A stretch of DNA of 55,067 nucleotides. It comes from Spirochaetota bacterium (lineage in GTDB: Bacteria; Spirochaetota; Brachyspiria; Brachyspirales; JACRPF01). Of the stretch, positions 1 to 8,203 are shown one piece after another. The stretch's first letter is position 1. Every line of letters begins with the position of its first letter. Location: the NCBI GenBank assembly GCA_038043445.1, contig JBBTBY010000069.1, forward strand, positions 1 to 55,067, in the 5' to 3' direction. A program made the translations under genes and the position numbers. The notes beneath the pieces were generated by a model that was not told where the DNA came from, did no database searches, and worked only from the letters and a program-made list of their open reading frames with translations.

Positions 1-256
1 AGTCTCCCTCCCATCCTGCATACTCCATCGTGACGTCCTCGGCATCGATGGATCGTTCGCTATGCTCGGTGTTGCAGGGAAATACGACGGCATCCCCTCG
101 GGCGGCGCGGATGATCATTTCTCCCGCCTCAATGACAAGCGAACCGGACCGCAGATAGATTATCTCATGGAACGGATGACGGTGCGCAAGGGAACGCCAG
201 CCGCCGGGAGAGGTGAACTTCGCACAGTGGAGATAGATGATAGTAGAATGATCCAT
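1..256 (-). CDS. AraC-type regulator, N-terminal cupin part (cut by window edge)
   Basis: The frame is open from the ATG at 256 to the left edge and gives 85 residues of a cupin-type ligand-binding domain: an HRHPFHE metal/ligand motif, then a strand pattern ending in GDAVVFPCNTEH. This is the usual N-terminal sensing domain of AraC-family regulators; the DNA-binding helix-turn-helix part would lie outside the window, so the family call is an inference from the cupin alone. The gene is divergent from the URO-D-like gene at 412, with 155 bases between the starts, which suggests that it controls that gene. There is no clear Shine-Dalgarno before the ATG, and the frame stays open upstream to about 390, so a rarer upstream start is possible. 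Confidence 0.6.
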   Translation of the reverse strand, partial: MDHSTIIYLHCAKFTSPGGWRSLAHRHPFHEIIYLRSGSLVIEAGEMIIRAARGDAVVFPCNTEHSERSIDAEDVTMEYAGWEGD

Positions 257-364
257 GACGGCAGTATACAGAGTACGGCCGATATGGTCAATGAGCGGGC
301 GTTCATCGCGAAGGATGAAGACATGCCGCTTCCGTTCCGTACAATGCTTTTCCGATTCGTCATA

Positions 365-393
365 GTGACGCGGCTCGGTTTTGGCGGTATACT
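365..393 (+). promoter_or_regulatory. Possible promoter of the URO-D-like gene
   Basis: GTGACG at 365-370 and TATACT at 388-393 are separated by 17 bases. The -10 is good and the -35 matches the consensus at four of six positions. It lies about 20 bases before the start at 412. Confidence 0.35.
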
Positions 394-411
394 ATTGATC
401 GGGAGCAGACG

Positions 412-1491
412 ATGAACTCACATGAACGATTTGCCGCTGCGATGGAACACAGGGCGGCCGACCGTGTCCCGATAGACTACCTCGCGCATCGCACCGCCGA
501 CGCGAAGCTCCGCGCCCATTTCGGTGTCCGCACCGAGAGCGAACTCCTCGATATCCTCGGCGCCGACTTCTACTATCTCTCCTGCCGCGACATATCACAG
601 AATGAGACCTGTCTGCCGTTCTATAAAAAACCGCTCGCAATGAACGAAACCGAGCGCACGTGCCCCCTCGGAATTCGCTGGCATCGCGGTGCATACGACG
701 CCAAGTTCACCGTCGATGAAGCGGTCGCAGGGCCGCTTGCGAATGCGGAAACCGAAGCGGATATTCTATCGCACGCATGGCCGACCCCGAAAGATTTTGA
801 TTTCTCCCCGTTCATTCGCGAATGTAATGAGAACAATGACCGCGTGATCATCGGTGGGCTATGGACCGGCATCATGGGCGATTCATACCGCACCATGGGC
901 TTTGAGAAATTCTTATTATACGCGGCGATGAATCCCGGCATGATAAAGACGCTCATAAACAAACTTACCGATGTCTATCTCTCGATCAATGATGCGATAT
1001 TCTCACAGCTCAAAGGCAGGATGCATATCTGGTTCTTCGGCAATGATTTCGGTTCGCAGAATGGACTTCTGCTCAGTAAAGATATGTGGTGCGATTTTTT
1101 CTTCGAGAACATCAAACGGCTGACGTCGCTTGCGCATTCCTACGGCCTTTCCGTTATGATGCATTCCTGCGGCGCTATTGCCGAGATAATACCGCTCCTT
1201 ATCGACGCCGGTGTGGATATACTCGACCCGATACAGGTCACGGCCAAGGGTATGGATGCGGCTGCGCTGAAACGTGATTTCGGCGGACGTATGGTGTTCC
1301 ACGGCGGCATCGACACGCAGGAAATATTGCCGCGCGGATCGGTCGACGATGTGCGCGGGCATGTGATGTCTACGGTGAAGATACTGGGCGCTCTCGGCGG
1401 CTACATCTTCGCCCCGTCGCAGATACTGCAGACGGATGTGCCTGTCGGGAACATCGAGGCGATGTATCGGGCAGCGCTACTCTCCCGATGA
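412..1491 (+). CDS. Uroporphyrinogen decarboxylase-family protein (methyltransferase-like subgroup)
   Basis: 359 residues, the full length of the URO-D fold (TIM barrel). The opening MNSHERF/ADRVPIDY is the family signature. HSCG at residues 251-254 gives an H-x-C pair of the kind that binds zinc in the corrinoid:thiol methyltransferases (MtaA, MtbA, CmuA), so this is more likely a methyl-transfer or demethylation enzyme than HemE. The end (HGGIDTQEILP..., then QTDVPVGNIEAMY) is typical of the URO-D-like genes found beside sugar or methyl catabolism genes. The start has GGGAG six bases upstream. Its 3' end overlaps the convergent gene at 1477 by 15 bases. The AraC-like gene upstream is the likely regulator. 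Substrate not known. Confidence 0.8.
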   Translation: MNSHERFAAAMEHRAADRVPIDYLAHRTADAKLRAHFGVRTESELLDILGADFYYLSCRDISQNETCLPFYKKPLAMNETERTCPLGIRWHRGAYDAKFTVDEAVAGPLANAETEADILSHAWPTPKDFDFSPFIRECNENNDRVIIGGLWTGIMGDSYRTMGFEKFLLYAAMNPGMIKTLINKLTDVYLSINDAIFSQLKGRMHIWFFGNDFGSQNGLLLSKDMWCDFFFENIKRLTSLAHSYGLSVMMHSCGAIAEIIPLLIDAGVDILDPIQVTAKGMDAAALKRDFGGRMVFHGGIDTQEILPRGSVDDVRGHVMSTVKILGALGGYIFAPSQILQTDVPVGNIEAMYRAALLSR

Positions 1492-2922
1492 CAGCCGCGT
1501 TTTCGCTTTCTCAATGCTGTTCTGTGCACGCTCATAGAGCTCTGCGCCCGGCTTGATCTTTCCCCACAGTTCGATGGCTTTCCGGTAATCCTTGGCCTTC
1601 GCATAGGTCACCGCTTCGATGTAAATATCCTCATCACTTTTTGTCGGGGCTGTGCTTTCAGCCGCATCCTTAAGCCGTTCCTGCGCACGGACGATAGCGG
1701 CCTGTGCGCGGGAAAAGTATTCTGTTCCGGATTTGATCTGACGCCATGTGTCGATGGCGCCGATCGCATTTCCATCATTGAGGAGCCGTTCTCCCGATTC
1801 GTAATATGACCGGGATGCGGTCTGCGATTCCGCGAACGCCAACTTCTCGATCGCCTCCCGGTAGAACGGTGAATTCGGCGGTATCGTCGAGAAGCTGTCC
1901 GCCCCTTCGCGGTAGCGTGCCTCCCGGAGATGCGCTACGCCCTGGTCGAATGCCGCGCGCCCGTCGTTCACGGCAGGCGCCGGCGTCGCGTTCCCGAACA
2001 TGGCCGAAAGCTGCAGTGCATGATGCATGCCGAGGTCGCCGAGCGGAACGAAGGAGTAATCGAAACGGAATTTCATCGCATCGACGGCGATGCGCGCCCC
2101 TGCACCGATGGTGAATCCGCGTGCGTCATAGCCGAACATGTACCCGGTGCGGATGAACGCGACATTGAAGATATCGAATTCCGCCCCGAGATCGAATTTC
2201 GGCGTATCGTTGAAGAATATCGTCGCATCGAACATCGCCTTTACACCGAATGCTTTGGTTATCCTGCCGCTGTATTTCAACCCCGCAGTGACCGCGCCCG
2301 GGAGCGTAATATCGCCCGCGAGGCCTATGCCGAGATTGCGCCCGTACGCGCCGACGGCGAAGGAATGCCGCTCCGCGATATTGGTGAAGGCGATGATGAC
2401 GCCGGCATCCGCCATGATGCCGGATATCGTAAGGTCATCGAGGCGTTCCATCGCATAGCGCGCGGTAACGCCCGCATCGATAAGGAACGGTAATCTGAGA
2501 TACGATCCTATCGGCAGTGCGATGGAGCCTGAGAAGACATAATCGCCGGAGGGTAGTATGCGTCCGGTGTCGCCGGAATACATCACATCGCCGATGACCG
2601 GTTCGGTGAAGATGAGGCCGTATCCGGATGCGGCAATGGTCATGACCCCGGGGAGCCGCAATACAACAGCACCGCTCCAGAGCGCCATGCCGAGATACGG
2701 ATTGAACGAGCCGAGGAGGGCAAGGTCGCCGTCAAGCGAGCCGAGCGTAGCAGGGTTGTAGAACACTCCCTCGGCAGATCCAGTGTCGGCAGCCACTGTT
2801 TGACCGAGCGCCGTCGCCGCGCCGCCGATGCCGATGTTAAGCACATCGAACGAATCGGTGGCCGCACCGAACACTGCTGTCGCGGCGAGCATTGCGAGCA
2901 TGGTGTGTCGTATCGTTCTCAT
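1477..2922 (-). CDS. PorV/UPF0164-like outer-membrane barrel with TPR-like tail
   Basis: 481 residues. A signal peptide (MRTIRHTMLAMLAATAVFGA) is followed by a PorV/FadL-like barrel: GGAATALGQT and EGVFYNPATLG near the N-terminus are the hallmark of the PorV/UPF0164 group (the treponemal FadL-like proteins belong here). Alternating hydrophobic strands run to about residue 325. The last 150 residues are helical and TPR-like (AIDTWRQIKSG, KAIELWGKIKPG repeats), an unusual addition to such a barrel. It starts three bases after the stop of the giant beta-helix gene at 2926, so the two are very likely co-transcribed. Either a hydrophobic-substrate channel or a PorV-like shuttle for surface proteins; the neighbour favours the second, but this is an inference. 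Confidence 0.7.
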   Translation of the reverse strand: MRTIRHTMLAMLAATAVFGAATDSFDVLNIGIGGAATALGQTVAADTGSAEGVFYNPATLGSLDGDLALLGSFNPYLGMALWSGAVVLRLPGVMTIAASGYGLIFTEPVIGDVMYSGDTGRILPSGDYVFSGSIALPIGSYLRLPFLIDAGVTARYAMERLDDLTISGIMADAGVIIAFTNIAERHSFAVGAYGRNLGIGLAGDITLPGAVTAGLKYSGRITKAFGVKAMFDATIFFNDTPKFDLGAEFDIFNVAFIRTGYMFGYDARGFTIGAGARIAVDAMKFRFDYSFVPLGDLGMHHALQLSAMFGNATPAPAVNDGRAAFDQGVAHLREARYREGADSFSTIPPNSPFYREAIEKLAFAESQTASRSYYESGERLLNDGNAIGAIDTWRQIKSGTEYFSRAQAAIVRAQERLKDAAESTAPTKSDEDIYIEAVTYAKAKDYRKAIELWGKIKPGAELYERAQNSIEKAKTRLSSGE

Positions 2923-2925
2923 GGG

Positions 2926-5900
2926 CTACGACTCCCTTCGACGTACTATCATTATCCGTATGACCCTCGTTCCGGCGTTCGATTTGATGAGACAGAGATA
3001 TACGCCGGGCGAGACGAACTTGCCGTTGTCGGCGATGACGTTCCATGCCAGCTGGCCGGACGTATTATCAGCATTCATGACGAGTTTCGCCATGAGCTTG
3101 CCGGATACGGTGTATATCGATACGGAACTGTTCGTCGTCAGGTCCTTGAATACGATGTCGCCCGATCCGCGGTAGGGATTATTCTGCGCATAGACGGTGG
3201 CGAGGCTGCCCGAAGGCCAGAGATTGGATATCATTATCGGCGTGGAGGGCGATGATACGGTAAGTCCCGCCCCGTTCACCAGGGTGAGATAGATATGGTA
3301 TTCACCGTTCGTCAGTGTCGATGCATTGGTCGAGTTCCAAGCCGCACTGAACACGCCGCTTCCGATGCTCGCGGCAACGTTCACTGACATGCCGTCGGCG
3401 TTCGTGATGGATACGGTAGCAGAAGCGATATCGGACTGTGCGTCGGCGTTCGTACCGAGCACGGTGAACACATTGCTTATCACCTGGTTGGAGGCGATAT
3501 TGGTGATAGCGCCTGCGGGAGGGGTGTTGTCAAAATAATTCGTTATCGTTTCCACCCAATAGTCCGCTATCGTGGTATTGCTTACCTTGATGCTGAATAC
3601 ATTGGTTATAAGCCCTGCACCGAAGGGGAGCGAGAGATTCGTCCACCAGCTCCCGAGCGTGTTCGTCGTCGTCATCACGATGAACGGCGCATTGTTGGTG
3701 CTGAAGTAGAGATCGTTGTTCGTGGTGAAAATGCCGGCGTACATCCATCGATTGGTCGATATCCACGTGTTCGGCGAGGGGTTGGTGATGGAAACAGTGA
3801 CGGTGTAGTTCGAGTTGATATAGCCCACACCCGATGACGCACTGAACCACGATTCATTGGTGAACGGTGTCGCGTTATCGAGCGCGGTGATATAGTAGTA
3901 GTAATCGTTCCCGGACAATGCGGTGATATCGGTCAGTATGGAGACCGTTGTTTCGACAAGCGGGGTGTTGAAATTCGACCAGGCGTCATTGTTCATCGAG
4001 CGGTAGATGCGATATGCGGTGGCACCGCCGACGTTGCCCCAGTCGATCACGATCCGGTTGAGCAGCCCGGCGGATGCGGTCACACCGGCAGGAACGGCGG
4101 TCGGCGTCTTATCGGTCTGCCAGATGCCGACCGGCGAGAGGAGATACGGGGAAAAGAAATTCGTCGATGCGGGAAAATCGCAGATACGGTTGCTAAGAAC
4201 ACCTGCATTGATGCTCCCCCAGTAATTCGAGCGTATATGTCCGTTCGCCCAGTTCGCGTTGATGCGTACATTCGTATACGGTTCGTAGCTGTATATGGTA
4301 TTATACGAAAACTCGCCGGGGCCCGCATTGCCGTCGTACGCACCGTCGGAATAGAGCGCCGCATATGTATTGTTGCTGATAGTGTTATAGGTGAACGTGC
4401 AGCCGTCAGGGGACGAAATACGCATGCCGAAGGCATTGTCGAATATCAGATTGCTCGATACCGTGTTCGTGTCCGCGTTCTCATTCACGATGCCAATGCC
4501 GGCGTAGGACGCGTTCATGTGCCCGAAGACGATGTTGCTCTCGATCGTGTTGTACTGTCCGCTTTCATCGATATAGATGCCGGCTCGTCCGTTGCTGAAG
4601 ACGATGTTGCCGATGATCTTATTGGTGTCCGCCTGATAAATGCGTATGCCGGTCTCGACATTGCCGAACACGATGTTCGACGCAACGAACGTATCGATGA
4701 CACCGTTCGCGTAGAGGTAGATGCCTTGCTGGATGTTGCCGAATACGACATTGTTGAAGATGAGATTCGTCCGTGTGCCGATATTGGTGGCGTTGAGGAG
4801 CGCAATGCCGTGGTTGACGTTGCTGTATATCAGGTTGCTTGCGATGACAAGCTGGTCCGCGTTCTGGAACCGTATGCCGTTCAGGTTCGACCATATCGTG
4901 TTGGAGAGGATGAGATTGCGGTCGGCGTTCTCCGCCTCGATATAGATACCGTAGCTCGTGTTCTCGTATATGGAGTTCAGATAATAGAGATTGTAGTCCA
5001 TCGTGCCGCCGCCGTTCATATGGATGCCGTATGCGGTGTTCCGGAACACCGAGTTCGAGATGATGTTCCCGAATCGGTGTGCGTCGATGTACATGCCGTT
5101 GCCGCTGTTGTTGAAAACGGCGTTTGATACGATCGTATTGCTGATGAAATAGCCCGGCATATAAAGGCCGGTGCTCCCGTTTGAGCAGATGATGTTATTC
5201 TCGATCCTGTTGCCTACGCGGTTCTGCCCGTTGTAGTACGGTGATCCTATGCCGAAGGTCTGGTTGGCGTAGCAGAAATTCCCCATGACGACGTTGCTCG
5301 AGGTATTCGAAAGTATTATGCCCGTCCGGTTACCCCACACCCTGTTGCCGGACACGGTATTTGAGATCGTGGAGTTCGAGAAGATGTGTATGCCGCCGCA
5401 GCCGTAATTCGCGTACCCGATGCCGTTCGAGTACACATTGTTGTTCGCGATGACGCAGTTCGATACGTCACCCCAGAGATAAATGCCGTTGATGAAATTG
5501 CGTACCGACATGCCCTCGATGCGAATGTTCATGGCATTGGAGACGATGATGCCGTAGCTGAACGGTCCCGGTATGCCGGCTCCGTCGATAATGGCGGCGG
5601 TATTATCCGCGCTCTGGATCCATGGCAGTCCGATGAGACTGAAATTCGTCTTTCCGGTGATCATGATGTTCTCGGTCAAATTCGTCCCGGCGAACATGAC
5701 GACGGTGTGCCCGTTCGCTGCGTTCGTGACCGCGGTATTGAGCGTATAATACACCGCTCCTGTGTTCATGTTCGATGCGACCGCACGGCTGTACACGGTC
5801 ACGGTGGCCGGTGCGCTGAACCAGGATTCATTCTCGAGCGGAACTGCGGCGTCATATGCGGTCACGTAGTAGCTGTACGGCGTATCAATGGCCACCGCGG

Positions 5901-7878
5901 TATCGGTTATCGATGTTATCGCCGCGCCCACGTTCGAATAGGGAGCGGTGACATTATATCCTGCGGCTCCGGTCTCCCGGTATACGCGATATCCCGTTGC
6001 CCCGCCCACCGCCTGCCACTCGATGATGATCTCTCCGCTCGTATTCGTTGCGGCATTGGTTATCACCGGCGGTACGGGTGCCGTAGTGTCCGCCTGGAAT
6101 ATGCCGATAGGACCGAGACGATAGGGCGCATAAAACGGCATTCCCCAGAGGTTGCCGTCGATACCGGCGGTTATCGCGCTTGACTGCAGCGTCCCGAAGT
6201 AATTCGTCTGCAGGTTCGTCGCCGCCCATCCGCCGTTCACGCGCATATTCGTCGCCGCCCCGCCATAGATGTTGTTGTAAGCGATAAGTCCGCATCCGCG
6301 GTTCCCGTCGTAGGTGCCGTCGCTGTAAAAATTATACGACGTGTTGTTCGTGAGGATATTGAACACGATCTCTTGGTACTCCGCTTCGGAGTTATGCATC
6401 CCGATACGATTCTCGAAGATGATATTGCTGACTATTCTGTTGCTGTCGGATCGGTCATCCGCAATGAGTATCCCGCGTCCGTTCGCGGTGGACGTATGTC
6501 CGAAAATATAATTGCTCACGATGATATTCATGACGCAGTTCGTCGGAGTGAAATTCGCGGAGGGCGGATTGGCAGGGATGAGGTATATCCCCTCAAGGCG
6601 GTTGCTGCAGATGATGTTCCCGATGACGGTGTTCGTGTCCGAGTCGCCGATGCGGATGCCGTAGCTGTTGCCGCTTACCGAGTTCGATGCGATGAAACAG
6701 GTGTTCACCGCATCGTGGACAAGATATATCCCCTCGTTCGTGTTGTCCGCAATGTTGTTCTCGACGATCCGGTTGCTTACCGTAGCCCCGTTGGTTGTAG
6801 CGTCCACCATGATGCCGCGCGCCGCATTGCTTACGATATCATTGCCGATGATCCAATTGTAGTCCGCGTACGATATCCTCACCCCGTCGCTGCGATTGTG
6901 TATTATCCTGTTCGATACGATGTAATTGCTTCGGTCAGAGCCCCACTCGCCGGACATAAGCACGCCGAGGTTGTTATATCGTATGTCATTGTACCGGATC
7001 ATGTTCGAATACGTGCTCCAGCTGCCGGAGAAGCCGTGACCGCCGTTCGTGCACACATTATTTGAGATAAAGGTGTTATAATACGAGGATGGGAGATCGA
7101 AGCCATTACCGGTATTGCTGAATATTGCGTTGGATATGAACATATTATACCGATTGATGCCCCAGCCGCGCCATCCTGTCGCAAAATTCGAGCAGATGGA
7201 ATTTCCCTCAAAATGGGAATAATCCATGCTCTGGCTCCAATTTGGGTTACCGAAGCCCCCTTGGCTGTTCCAGTACACGGTGTTGTATTTGTATATACAC
7301 CGGTCGGCGTTCCATATGCAAATACCGATCCCCAGCGTCTTCCACACATTGTTCGAAAGGATAAAATTGGAAACGACCGAATCGCCATAGAGATAAATCC
7401 CCCCATTGTGGCAGTTCGTGGTGTACGGGCCGTTGGAATAGATGTTATTGTTGGCGATAGTGCAGTTCGAAAGATAATCGCGCATGTAGATGCCGTTGGT
7501 GAACAACCGGACCGTGAATCCTTCAACACGGATGCCCGCGCTGTTCGTGAGCGTTATCCCGAAGCTGTTGAGCGATGTGAACCCGGTGCCGTCGATTATT
7601 GCTGCGGTATTATCGGCGCTCTGTATCCACGGCCAGCTGATGAATGAGAAATTCGTTTTTCCCGCGATAACGATGTTCGTGTTATGCGTACCGGCGAAAA
7701 CGACGATGGTTTGCCCATTGGCGGCGGCGTTTATTGCACTCGGAATGTCGGCATAGGTTGCCCCGGTATTTGTGTTCGAGGCGACCTGCGCATGGGAAAT
7801 AGCCGGTATCAACAGAAGGGCGAGCATTACGAGAGCATATGCACAGGGGCGGCCGATTTTTGAGTGCGCCGAACACAT
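2926..7878 (-). CDS. Giant secreted right-handed beta-helix protein with Fn3 and FlgD/CTD-like C-terminus
   Basis: 1650 residues. The signal peptide ends near SHAQ. Two long beta-helix units (NosD/pectate-lyase type, dense in short N-I-I-x-x-N turns) cover about 31-590 and 696-1250. Each begins with nearly the same block (VASN.NTGA..., then GKTNFS and WIQSADNTAAIIDG) and is followed by a fibronectin III-like domain (VGGATGYRVYRE near 620; VGGATAYRIYRS near 1280). The protein therefore contains an internal tandem duplication. Ig-like segments follow, and residues 1568-1650 resemble the FlgD Ig-like/type IX CTD group (NNPYRGSGDIVF ... SIYTVSGKL ... FVSPGVYLCLIKS). An AAGGAG ribosome site lies 9 bases before the ATG. 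Likely a surface polysaccharide-binding or -degrading protein or adhesin; no catalytic residues are assigned. Confidence 0.8.
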   Translation of the reverse strand: MCSAHSKIGRPCAYALVMLALLLIPAISHAQVASNTNTGATYADIPSAINAAANGQTIVVFAGTHNTNIVIAGKTNFSFISWPWIQSADNTAAIIDGTGFTSLNSFGITLTNSAGIRVEGFTVRLFTNGIYMRDYLSNCTIANNNIYSNGPYTTNCHNGGIYLYGDSVVSNFILSNNVWKTLGIGICIWNADRCIYKYNTVYWNSQGGFGNPNWSQSMDYSHFEGNSICSNFATGWRGWGINRYNMFISNAIFSNTGNGFDLPSSYYNTFISNNVCTNGGHGFSGSWSTYSNMIRYNDIRYNNLGVLMSGEWGSDRSNYIVSNRIIHNRSDGVRISYADYNWIIGNDIVSNAARGIMVDATTNGATVSNRIVENNIADNTNEGIYLVHDAVNTCFIASNSVSGNSYGIRIGDSDTNTVIGNIICSNRLEGIYLIPANPPSANFTPTNCVMNIIVSNYIFGHTSTANGRGILIADDRSDSNRIVSNIIFENRIGMHNSEAEYQEIVFNILTNNTSYNFYSDGTYDGNRGCGLIAYNNIYGGAATNMRVNGGWAATNLQTNYFGTLQSSAITAGIDGNLWGMPFYAPYRLGPIGIFQADTTAPVPPVITNAATNTSGEIIIEWQAVGGATGYRVYRETGAAGYNVTAPYSNVGAAITSITDTAVAIDTPYSYYVTAYDAAVPLENESWFSAPATVTVYSRAVASNMNTGAVYYTLNTAVTNAANGHTVVMFAGTNLTENIMITGKTNFSLIGLPWIQSADNTAAIIDGAGIPGPFSYGIIVSNAMNIRIEGMSVRNFINGIYLWGDVSNCVIANNNVYSNGIGYANYGCGGIHIFSNSTISNTVSGNRVWGNRTGIILSNTSSNVVMGNFCYANQTFGIGSPYYNGQNRVGNRIENNIICSNGSTGLYMPGYFISNTIVSNAVFNNSGNGMYIDAHRFGNIISNSVFRNTAYGIHMNGGGTMDYNLYYLNSIYENTSYGIYIEAENADRNLILSNTIWSNLNGIRFQNADQLVIASNLIYSNVNHGIALLNATNIGTRTNLIFNNVVFGNIQQGIYLYANGVIDTFVASNIVFGNVETGIRIYQADTNKIIGNIVFSNGRAGIYIDESGQYNTIESNIVFGHMNASYAGIGIVNENADTNTVSSNLIFDNAFGMRISSPDGCTFTYNTISNNTYAALYSDGAYDGNAGPGEFSYNTIYSYEPYTNVRINANWANGHIRSNYWGSINAGVLSNRICDFPASTNFFSPYLLSPVGIWQTDKTPTAVPAGVTASAGLLNRIVIDWGNVGGATAYRIYRSMNNDAWSNFNTPLVETTVSILTDITALSGNDYYYYITALDNATPFTNESWFSASSGVGYINSNYTVTVSITNPSPNTWISTNRWMYAGIFTTNNDLYFSTNNAPFIVMTTTNTLGSWWTNLSLPFGAGLITNVFSIKVSNTTIADYWVETITNYFDNTPPAGAITNIASNQVISNVFTVLGTNADAQSDIASATVSITNADGMSVNVAASIGSGVFSAAWNSTNASTLTNGEYHIYLTLVNGAGLTVSSPSTPIMISNLWPSGSLATVYAQNNPYRGSGDIVFKDLTTNSSVSIYTVSGKLMAKLVMNADNTSGQLAWNVIADNGKFVSPGVYLCLIKSNAGTRVIRIMIVRRRES

Positions 7879-7965
7879 AAGAGTCGACTCCTTTTTATGG
7901 ACCCCAGTTCGCCTCGATTCTCCTATGATACTGGATATAACAAGACAAGCCCAAAATAGTGAAAT

Positions 7966-7979
7966 TGTAAGCGTTTACA
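7966..7979. promoter_or_regulatory. LacI/cre-like palindromic operator
   Basis: A perfect 14-base site, TGTAA-GCGT-TTACA, that fits the catabolite-responsive element pattern TGWNANCGNTNWCA at every position. It lies 88 bases before the giant beta-helix gene and 225 bases before vorB. A LacI-family repressor is the likely binder; none is encoded in the window. Confidence 0.5.
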
Positions 7980-8057
7980 TTATCGTATAGTATTGAAGAT
8001 AAATTGAGCCGATTCGAGACACTCTTGAATAGAATTATGTGAGATATGTTGAATACA

Positions 8058-8102
8058 GCCATGCTGCCGAGCGTCATGGCACGGTTCTTTCGAGACCATG
8101 CC
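8058..8102. promoter_or_regulatory. Two alternative inverted repeats abutting the vor promoter
   Basis: GCCATG (8058-8063) pairs with CATGGC (8075-8080). GGCACGGT (8078-8085) pairs with ACCATGCC (8095-8102) with one mismatch. The shared middle arm makes the two hairpins mutually exclusive. The second ends exactly at the -35 of the vor promoter, so it may be a regulator site rather than an RNA structure. Confidence 0.3.
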
Positions 8103-8132
8103 TTGACATTGAACGCGTTTTTATTATATAAT
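8103..8132 (+). promoter_or_regulatory. Sigma-70 promoter of the vor operon
   Basis: TTGACA at 8103-8108 and TATAAT at 8127-8132, both perfect, with an 18-base spacer. The predicted transcript starts near 8139 and has a leader of about 65 bases. Confidence 0.7.
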
Positions 8133-8203
8133 CGTCTGTGTGGCGTGCCGCCCACATTCTCTTATCGAACTATACGAGAACGGCCCATCGAAAGGAGCAT
8201 TTG

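Noticed and set aside
62-415. A 117-residue plus-strand frame at the left edge
   Set aside because: It lies opposite a minus-strand frame that reads clearly as an AraC-type cupin domain, and its own sequence fits no protein.
4237-5127. A long plus-strand frame opposite the giant beta-helix gene, and similar frames at 5386 and 6373
   Set aside because: Repetitive valine/arginine/aspartate text produced by the complement of the Asn-rich helix repeats.
8041-8110. A possible tRNA (GGTTCTTTCGAGACC resembles a T arm)
   Set aside because: No acceptor stem, D arm or anticodon arm could be drawn around it.
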